This document shows positions 1 to 6,156 of a stretch of DNA of 8,841 nt, piece after piece. The notes under the pieces are model-generated. The model did no database searches. It was not told the origin of the DNA and worked only from the letters and a program-made list of their open reading frames with translations. The DNA is from Oscillospiraceae bacterium (lineage in GTDB: Bacteria > Bacillota_A > Clostridia > Oscillospirales > Oscillospiraceae): contig JAFYLN010000163.1 of NCBI GenBank assembly GCA_017537045.1, forward strand, positions 1 through 8,841, given 5' to 3'. Positions within the stretch are counted from its first letter, which is position 1. The number at the start of each line of letters is the position of its first letter. The position numbers were made by a program, and so were the translations under genes.

Positions 1-45
1 AGGCCTGTCACGAGCCTTGTAGGGTGTTGCCCTCCCCAACTGCAT
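1..45 (-). CDS. Possible 5' end of a gene running off the left edge
   Basis: An ATG at 45-43 is preceded by GAGGTG (plus positions 51-56) at 5 nt spacing, and the frame stays open for 15 codons to the window edge (MQLGRATPYKARDRP). The Shine-Dalgarno overlaps the TGA that ends the HTH remnant at 55-57, an arrangement typical of translationally coupled genes. I do not recognise the product: 15 residues are too few for a family call, and a chance open frame of this length is quite possible. The case rests on the ribosome site and the position directly after another minus-strand frame. Confidence 0.35.
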   Translation of the reverse strand, partial: MQLGRATPYKARDRP

Positions 46-54
46 CTGCACACC

Positions 55-390
55 TCACACCGTTGAACCCAGCTGCCGGTTCAGACACTGCTGGCTGTAC
101 GCTTTCATCTGCTGCTCCAGATGATACTCCAGAGCAGCATCCAGCGGGCGGATGGTGTACAACAGATTCCCATTGCGGACACCGTCCTTTGTGGTGACCT
201 TCGTGGGTTCTGCGTAGATCAGTTGTTTCTCCACCAGTGCGTCTATGTACTTCTTCACCGTATTGCGGCTCATCCCCACCGCATCACCGATGGTGCGGTA
301 GCTGGGATAGCACTGGTAATCGGAATTGTCCCTCCTGTTTTTCGCTTTGTACTGCCGTATTCTATGATAAAGTACAAACGAAGGTGTATT
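55..390 (-). pseudogene. Remnant of a helix-turn-helix DNA-binding protein, N-terminus lost
   Basis: The frame is open from just after the TAG at 393-391 to the TGA at 57-55, about 111 codons, but has no usable ATG, GTG or TTG before the GTG at 279. A start there would give only 74 aa, would cut through the HTH and has no good Shine-Dalgarno. The continuous frame includes CYPSYRTIGDAVGMSRNTV, a classic winged-helix recognition unit. It is followed by a helix (KKYIDALVEKQLIY) and a wing-like TTKDGVRNGNLLYTIRP stretch. Proteins of this pattern are, from memory, common in conjugative and other mobile elements of Oscillospiraceae. Missing upstream residues and two in-frame stops just ahead (TAG CGG TTG GGG TAG) suggest decay or truncation by insertion. 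A short functional protein from GTG 279 is possible but less likely. Confidence 0.6.
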
Positions 391-449
391 CTACCCCAAC
401 CGCTATTTAATTGAAAAGGGCTTTTCTTTGTTTATGACGTTGCAAAAAC

Positions 450-482
450 AAAAGGGGCGGCTTTGAAAAGCCGCCCCTTTTT
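450..482. terminator. Strong bidirectional rho-independent terminator
   Basis: Perfect 14-bp stem: left arm 450-463 (AAAAGGGGCGGCTT), tetraloop TGAA at 464-467, right arm 468-481. The plus strand ends in a run of five Ts (478-482). The minus strand reads CCCCTTTTGTTTTTG after the stem, so it can stop transcription from either side. It lies about 140 nt beyond the drmB stop with no gene between, so it is the likely end of the drmE-drmA-drmB transcript. Confidence 0.9.
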
Positions 483-551
483 CTCTATTTCACTAGCAAC
501 AGGCACTTGGGGATCTTCTCCTATTACGGCCTATTTCCTAGCACTGCGTAA

Positions 552-578
552 ATCAGCACCTGATCAGCCTTTTATCAG
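552..578. repeat. Three ATCAG (CTGAT) direct repeats at 11-nt spacing
   Basis: ATCAG occurs at 552-556, 563-567 and 574-578, each start exactly 11 nt from the last, close to one helical turn. The middle copy is part of the palindrome CTGATCAG at 560-567. It sits in the 3' untranslated stretch after drmB. Such phasing can mark a protein-binding site, but a 5-base unit is short and chance is a real alternative. Confidence 0.3.
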
Positions 579-620
579 TGTGATATCAAAAATACTATCC
601 TTACCCAGATGATATTATGC

Positions 621-2474
621 TTATTTGATAAGATCGATCCAAAATCCGATTTCAGGATTCTCATATGTTCCACCGACCACACCACGATCCAGGAATGCGT
701 TTCGCTCTTCACAGCAAGTTTCTGGTAGGAGACCGCAGGCATGGCACGCAGCTAAGTTCAAGGAGTCTCTACCTTGTCCTCTGCTCATGATGCACACGGG
801 ATCATTAGAGCAGGTTTTTGCATTTGCAATTGCTTTTTTGAGAATTCGAGGGAAGGCATCTGGTCTACCCTGGCGGACAAGTCCACCCAAAGTACCTTCT
901 GCATCACCACTGGCAGTATAGATGAAAATACCGGCCATGGTCTTACCTTCTGCCGCCTCGGAACAGTACACGCGTTCACTCAGCGATGCAATGCTATAAC
1001 CACATTCAAAACTCAGCTGGGAAATAAGCAAATGAGCAAGGGTGTGTAGCATGAGAAACTTCGGGGTAATCGTCCGAGGATGATTTTTGCCGATATAAGA
1101 AATTGCATAGCTATTATTCAGCCGTGTTGCGCGCTCCACTACTGCAGGATTTGCCGCCACCCAGGCGTCAATATCATCCTGTTCGAACTCAATAAAAATA
1201 CCCTCGCCACGAACCTCATATGCAGGATACCACTTAGTATCGGGTTCCTTGGCACTTACAAAGCCGTCATCGTCACTGTTCATTGCTGGCTGGATTCTTG
1301 AGAAGCCAATAAGGGCATTCACTACACGGACTTTGTCAATCAAAGAAATCGCTTTGATATGAGGCAGCTTGTATTCGGAAATGTCCATTTCCTCACGTGA
1401 GAAATCGCCCAGCCCATCACCAGCAGATGCACCTATCTCACCGGACAATGCCACATACTCTTCCATCCGATATTGGATGCTTGTAACATCCGCATTGGCC
1501 GGATCAGAATCTAGCCACAAATGTGTCAGAATCTTTTCAACTTCCGATTTGGGAGCGCCGATCTCAAGAGCTATCTTATCTGCCCATTTCGGCATTTTCT
1601 TAATGATTGTATCGATTCTATCTTCAGGATCTTCATCCTCGATAATAATTTCACAATCCTGGTATGCCTGACTCCGCTGGATTTTTACATTAAGTTGATC
1701 TGCATATGGAGGAATCACCAACGAACTGTGTACCAACGGGAAGTAAACGGAAGACGCACCGCGCTGCACCGTTTTGGGATAACAGTTGCATTTTTCTCTT
1801 GTGTGGCGGAACGGGTGGTTTCCGTCGCACTTGAAATGACCGATTCCGACCTCTTCATCCAACTTTTCAAAGCAGTCCTTGTCAAACGCACCTTTCAGTG
1901 TTGCCATCGCACCGCAAGAGCAGGTAACGCTCAGGCCTTCAAGCCCCTCCGTACCAGACGCACCAGTCTTAAACTTCAACTCTGGATTTCCGCAGACCTG
2001 TTTTTTTGACTTCGCATGAACCCACTTCACCCACGGAAAGTCGTTCAAATGGCCATCCTCGCATACAGTCACAATACGTGCAACAACCAGATCCTGATGA
2101 CATTTGGGACATTGCATATGCTCAACCATATTGGGGTCTCTTTCGAGTGTTTTCGCCGCTGCACCTTTACGGTATTCTGCGATCCATTTTTTCAACGGTT
2201 GAAATTTTCTACATTTGGGGCAGAAATACCACTCAGGGAACCGCGAATACGCAATATTCGTAGGAAGAGCAAAATGCTGTACCCCCAATGCTTTTGCAAA
2301 CCGATGGTCATATATGCGTGATATACCACTCCAGTACTCAGGAGCTGCCGTAACAAGCGTCTGATCAGGGAAATCAACCATCGCACCAACACCGTACTGG
2401 AGAACCGCCTGGGCTGCACGCACGGAATGGGTCACCTTATTCAAATCAACTTTAGTTTTGATCGGTTCAGACAT
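621..2474 (-). CDS. drmB: DISARM protein DrmB (DUF1998 family)
   Basis: A 617-aa DUF1998 protein, the DISARM core subunit known to form a complex with the DrmA helicase; its own activity is not established. Residues 17-45 (SVRAAQAVLQYGVGAMVDFPD onward) match the family N-terminal pattern R-x-x-Q-x(4)-G-x-GA-x-VDxPD. Many cysteines suggest zinc sites: CPKC at 85-88, CPKC at 122-125, CEDGH at 138-142, CSC at 185-187 and CNC at 229-231. The C-terminal DUF1998 part shows LHTLAHLL near 476-483, a GY...ERVYC stretch at 492-504, GTLGGLV at 527-533, and CHACGLLPETCCEERNAFLDR at 577-597. I chose ATG 2474 because GGGGGG (2481-2486) lies 6 nt upstream. A TTG at 2492 would add six residues. The start overlaps the drmA stop by 8 nt, implying translational coupling. 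No frameshift or missing motif was seen. Confidence 0.9.
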   Translation of the reverse strand: MSEPIKTKVDLNKVTHSVRAAQAVLQYGVGAMVDFPDQTLVTAAPEYWSGISRIYDHRFAKALGVQHFALPTNIAYSRFPEWYFCPKCRKFQPLKKWIAEYRKGAAAKTLERDPNMVEHMQCPKCHQDLVVARIVTVCEDGHLNDFPWVKWVHAKSKKQVCGNPELKFKTGASGTEGLEGLSVTCSCGAMATLKGAFDKDCFEKLDEEVGIGHFKCDGNHPFRHTREKCNCYPKTVQRGASSVYFPLVHSSLVIPPYADQLNVKIQRSQAYQDCEIIIEDEDPEDRIDTIIKKMPKWADKIALEIGAPKSEVEKILTHLWLDSDPANADVTSIQYRMEEYVALSGEIGASAGDGLGDFSREEMDISEYKLPHIKAISLIDKVRVVNALIGFSRIQPAMNSDDDGFVSAKEPDTKWYPAYEVRGEGIFIEFEQDDIDAWVAANPAVVERATRLNNSYAISYIGKNHPRTITPKFLMLHTLAHLLISQLSFECGYSIASLSERVYCSEAAEGKTMAGIFIYTASGDAEGTLGGLVRQGRPDAFPRILKKAIANAKTCSNDPVCIMSRGQGRDSLNLAACHACGLLPETCCEERNAFLDRGVVGGTYENPEIGFWIDLIK

Positions 2475-5400
2475 TATTATCCCCCCAAACAATTATGCTT
2501 CCGGTAACCGGTGTATCAACATTTCTCATGGATGTCAGCGTGCTGATTGCAACATCCCTTCCAGTAGAGCCGTACTGTTTCAGCAATCGGCGTGTACCGC
2601 CAGTGGGCGGTGCAACCATAAATCGTCGACCAAAGTACAGCGGCACGGCCGGTTCCTCAGCATTACATTCATCAACATAATCCTGCCATGTATCAAAGAA
2701 TGTTCGGATTTCGGCGCGGATTTCATCGATATCATCCTTGGCCTGTCCGTCAGCACGGGAGTTAATTCCCTTGACACGTTCAATTACAAAGCCTTCAATT
2801 TTCCGGATAGTATCTTCAAAGTACTCCTTGTCAAAATTGATTGCATCCTTATCTTCGCTCATTCCGGTCATCTGTCTCATCATAGAGATAAGTACCGCAT
2901 GAAGTGCACGCTCACGCGCAGGGCGAGAGAAGGGGGTGGCACCAGTCGGTTCAACAAAACGGTAGAAAGACTCATGGTAAGAACGGAAACGCTCATAATG
3001 GGAACGATCTCTGCTCTTTGTAGCATCATACTGAACAAAGGCAACCCCGGGGAAAGATCTTCCCACACGGCTGGAAGCCTGAATGTATTCACTGGTCAAT
3101 TTCGGCTGACCAATCATGAGCATTACATTCAATCTTGCTACGTCAATACCTACAGAAATCATATTCGTTGCAAGAAGAACATTCGATGCATATCGTTTTG
3201 CTTCCAGATTTTCCTTGGAATACTCTATTTTTTCGAGTTTATCCAGGGTTTCATTCAGTTCCGTTGTCGACACACGGCTCGTCAATTCGTCTGCACTGAT
3301 GATTAACCGCCTTGTAGTAAACATTCTGTTTGCAGTACGAACAATAAAATCTTTAACGTCATCGTCTACCAGCGTAGATGCTTTTCCCAAATCCTTCAGG
3401 CTGTTAAAATAGACCGTAAGTGTCCACAATTTGTCCTTCACCGCATCCAGCAGATCCATTGTATATGTTTTTTGCAACAATGCCGCCATTGCACGAATTT
3501 CGGCCATTGCTTTGGTTTTACCAGAAGGCATAATTCCGACATACTTACGACCATATACACCCTTATCGTAATCGATACTCGACTCTTTCGCAAAGAAAGA
3601 ATCTTCCGCATCCAATCCGGGAGCAGGGAACTGTACGACTTCACGGTTGTACAATACCGAACATTGCTCCTTTGCTCGGCGAATGGTTGCCGTAGATGCA
3701 ATCACCTTCGGGAAAATAGCCTTTTGTCCACAAATCGCATCCACTGCCGTTTCATACAAACCGACCACCGTACCCAAAGCACCGGAAATCAGGTGCAATT
3801 CGTCCTGGATGATGAGTTCAGGGGTACGATTATCCGAATTTATTCCGAAGAATGCGCCGATCCGACCATCCCAAGGAAGCATGGCAAATTTATCCACGGT
3901 GCCAAACAACAATGTGGGCGGTGCATCGTACAGTTCTTCGTCAATAATTTGGATTGGAAGCTTCTTTGTAAAATCACAATCTTCATGAGGGCAGAACATA
4001 TAGAAATGTTTACCGCTCATGTTATATCCCCATTCGCCGACGAGCTTCTTATCCTTATCGTCCTTAACCATTTTTGTGCCGCACCACGGGCACTTCAGCA
4101 CCTGGAATTTATTATGACGTTCCTTTTCATTACGGACATAATAATAGCTACTAACCTTCAGAAGTTTATCCAAGTGATATTGCGCACCATCAGAACCCTC
4201 ATTCTTATTAGGAATATGGGATCCTCCAATCCACAATCCAATTGTAATAGGAATCTTTCCAAGTGGATACGCAGGATATCTATGGCGTTTCTGGGTGCAA
4301 TCCTGGCGAATATACTCACAGGCGCAAATCAAGGTTGCAGCACGGGTAAACTGCTGTGCAGCCAAAAGCCGTAATGTGTATCGCATAATGACCGCCGTTC
4401 CGGCAGATTGCTTCGGGTGTGCCAATTTGCGATAGAAAATCGTAAATGCCGTCAGGCCAAGATATGCTTCTGTCTTACCACCACCAGTAGGGAACCATAT
4501 CAGATCAACAATACTGCGTTCCGGAGACTTATCATCCACGATAGAGTTAATGTCCATCAGCAGGAATGCAATCTGGAACGGTCTCCAACGGCAGTTTGCA
4601 TCACTCTCGCGAGAATAATCCATCCCATTCAATCTATCCGAGATTTCTTCATCCCCCGGATAACGATCAGCATTCACTTGTGCCATCTCGGATTGCATAG
4701 CAATATGGATTCGTTGCATAAACATAGCCCGGTTAGCCAGTAAAAAAGCATGGTAGGCATTGTCATTACCGCGCAGGGTTTCAATACCTGCATACATTCG
4801 TTGGTAGGCACGTTTACATTCCTGGATGTTCTTTGCTGCCGCAGATGCGTATCTTGCATCCAATTTATCAGCAGCTTTCTCCAAATCCTCTACCCACTGT
4901 TTGTACAGATCTACAAGGCTACGCATAGACTTCAGTTTTGTTTCTCTGTCCGAAGAATCCAAATCCGAAAGATACTTCATAGACAGTTCTCGGTCCCCCA
5001 ACAAATCATTCTTGGGCAAAGAGAAGCTCATGGACGGCACTTCGGTAATTGGGAAGAAATCATTCCAAATAGTGCCATTACCCTTATCGTCAATTTTCCA
5101 ATCAACGGATGTTCCCAAACCGGTACCATAAATCTTTTTATGCCGGTAAAGCAGATCCAGTGACCGTTCCTCATCATCCATTGCGGAAATATCCGAATTC
5201 GGATTACTCTCCACAAATACAAAACCATTGTTATGCGTGCCGATTTCAATCCTGGACTGGAATATGCAGTGGTTAGCCTTAACCGGACTTTCACTTAATC
5301 CATTGACCAGCATAACAGTAACCGACCAAAGATTCTCAGAAATTTTGCGTCTTAATGCCACCAGCTTAGCATCCGTCCCGTCAAGGTTGTGATTCTGTTC

Positions 5401-6156
5401 ATTATCTGCATAATCTCCGTTTGAGAAATCAAGCACAAATTGCGGAACTTCATGGGGAACACGGACATAACCCATGCTGCAGTAGTCAACGAACCGATAA
5501 GCAATTTTCTGAAGGATCTGGAATTCAGATTCCGGGATTGAATCTCGCTCAAAAATAGCTCGTACTTCCTTTGCCGTTATGGATGCAATAAGACGAAGCA
5601 CGCTGCGCTCTTTGTCAAAGGCGATTAGATGCGCCAATTCCTTTGGCACTGCATAATTTTCCGGATCGTCAGGAAAATATGGAATTGCACAGTCCGGTAC
5701 TTTGGCATTGCGGTATGTAGCAAATGTCATTCTACCGTGCACTTGGTCACAATTACCCTTGACCAAGAATGTAAGACCCATGGATGAAGGCATATACTGC
5801 GTTGACATGCCAATTTCTTCATCCAAATTTTCGTCGGCAGTATCATCTTTTTCATAAGTACGCTGCTTTTTAGTCGCAACCGGATCGTCTGCACAAGTAG
5901 CTTCTCCGGGAATTTCCGCCTGTTCTGCTTCAGTTGCTTCAATAGGAACCGTTTCATCATTATCCTGGCTAACTTCATTTCCCTGTGGGAATAAGATACC
6001 GACAGAGTAACGGCTAGTGGGTGTACTGGATATCAGTTCATGTTCTGCATCCGGCAAGGAAAACTCAGAACCAGGGCCGAGCAGTTCGGCCCTAATGATA
6101 TCAATATACTCTTCCCGTGCGGAAATCATTTCTCTTCTTATTTCACTGCCGGTCAT
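2467..6156 (-). CDS. drmA: DISARM helicase DrmA (superfamily 2 ATPase)
   Basis: A 1229-aa SF2 helicase, the ATP-driven core of DISARM, which acts with DrmB on DNA in the cytoplasm. The N-terminus has the LLGPG element (25-29) usual in DrmA. Residues about 57-118 are acidic and look disordered. Helicase motifs follow in order: Walker A PTGGGKTEA at 556-564, a CPWC (689-692) plus CPHEDC (722-727) probable zinc insert between motifs I and II, DELH box at 785-788, motif III STAT at 821-824, motif V SVGIDVARL at 1001-1009, and motif VI QASSRVGR at 1026-1033. All catalytic residues are present, so an active ATPase is expected. GGAGGT at 6163-6168 lies 6 nt before the ATG, which overlaps the drmE stop by 4 nt (ATGA). 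The wide spacing of motifs I and II (about 220 residues) fits the zinc-bearing insertion. Identification as a DrmA-type helicase rather than a generic helicase is supported by the adjacent drmB. Confidence 0.92.
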   Translation of the reverse strand: MTGSEIRREMISAREEYIDIIRAELLGPGSEFSLPDAEHELISSTPTSRYSVGILFPQGNEVSQDNDETVPIEATEAEQAEIPGEATCADDPVATKKQRTYEKDDTADENLDEEIGMSTQYMPSSMGLTFLVKGNCDQVHGRMTFATYRNAKVPDCAIPYFPDDPENYAVPKELAHLIAFDKERSVLRLIASITAKEVRAIFERDSIPESEFQILQKIAYRFVDYCSMGYVRVPHEVPQFVLDFSNGDYADNEQNHNLDGTDAKLVALRRKISENLWSVTVMLVNGLSESPVKANHCIFQSRIEIGTHNNGFVFVESNPNSDISAMDDEERSLDLLYRHKKIYGTGLGTSVDWKIDDKGNGTIWNDFFPITEVPSMSFSLPKNDLLGDRELSMKYLSDLDSSDRETKLKSMRSLVDLYKQWVEDLEKAADKLDARYASAAAKNIQECKRAYQRMYAGIETLRGNDNAYHAFLLANRAMFMQRIHIAMQSEMAQVNADRYPGDEEISDRLNGMDYSRESDANCRWRPFQIAFLLMDINSIVDDKSPERSIVDLIWFPTGGGKTEAYLGLTAFTIFYRKLAHPKQSAGTAVIMRYTLRLLAAQQFTRAATLICACEYIRQDCTQKRHRYPAYPLGKIPITIGLWIGGSHIPNKNEGSDGAQYHLDKLLKVSSYYYVRNEKERHNKFQVLKCPWCGTKMVKDDKDKKLVGEWGYNMSGKHFYMFCPHEDCDFTKKLPIQIIDEELYDAPPTLLFGTVDKFAMLPWDGRIGAFFGINSDNRTPELIIQDELHLISGALGTVVGLYETAVDAICGQKAIFPKVIASTATIRRAKEQCSVLYNREVVQFPAPGLDAEDSFFAKESSIDYDKGVYGRKYVGIMPSGKTKAMAEIRAMAALLQKTYTMDLLDAVKDKLWTLTVYFNSLKDLGKASTLVDDDVKDFIVRTANRMFTTRRLIISADELTSRVSTTELNETLDKLEKIEYSKENLEAKRYASNVLLATNMISVGIDVARLNVMLMIGQPKLTSEYIQASSRVGRSFPGVAFVQYDATKSRDRSHYERFRSYHESFYRFVEPTGATPFSRPARERALHAVLISMMRQMTGMSEDKDAINFDKEYFEDTIRKIEGFVIERVKGINSRADGQAKDDIDEIRAEIRTFFDTWQDYVDECNAEEPAVPLYFGRRFMVAPPTGGTRRLLKQYGSTGRDVAISTLTSMRNVDTPVTGSIIVWGDNNV
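2472..2486 (-). promoter_or_regulatory. drmB ribosome binding site within drmA
   Basis: A GGGGGG run (plus 2481-2486) lies 6 nt before the ATG at 2474, within the final codons of drmA. It decides in favour of ATG 2474 over the upstream TTG at 2492. It would keep drmB synthesis coupled to drmA. Confidence 0.7.

Larger units (their letters stand above)
391..620. other. Intergenic stretch between drmB and the HTH remnant
   Basis: About 230 bases with no credible gene on either strand. The only short frames are stop-ridden or run through the terminator. The stretch holds the hairpin at 450-482 and a triple ATCAG repeat at 552-578. It separates the DISARM operon from mobile-element-like sequence, so it probably contains the boundary of the defence cassette. 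Confidence 0.7.

Noticed and set aside
331..336. AGGAGG on the minus strand inside the HTH remnant, as a ribosome site for a shorter HTH protein
   Set aside because: No ATG, GTG or TTG lies at a suitable distance in the HTH frame; the match reads as two Arg codons.
121..414. Plus-strand open frame of 97 codons ending just before the hairpin
   Set aside because: It overlaps the HTH remnant, whose minus frame gives a clear winged-helix pattern. The position before the terminator is suggestive, but the translation has no recognisable feature.
392..420. TTTCAA, 17 nt, TAGAAT on the minus strand as a promoter for the HTH remnant
   Set aside because: The -10-like box is fair but the -35-like box matches only half the consensus, and the downstream frame has no proper start.
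2475..2492. TTG at 2492 as the drmB start (six extra residues)
   Set aside because: The ATG at 2474 has a better-spaced, stronger Shine-Dalgarno and is the commoner start codon; the N-terminal family pattern lies well downstream of either.
2458..3306. Plus-strand open frame of 282 codons
   Set aside because: It lies antisense to the C-terminal part of drmA, which carries conserved motifs V and VI. Its translation has no recognisable domain and is rich in Cys, His and Arg, as expected of a shadow frame.
3472..4374. Plus-strand open frame of 300 codons
   Set aside because: Antisense to the drmA DELH and zinc-insert region, with no ribosome site of note and no recognisable motif; the minus frame explains the sequence.
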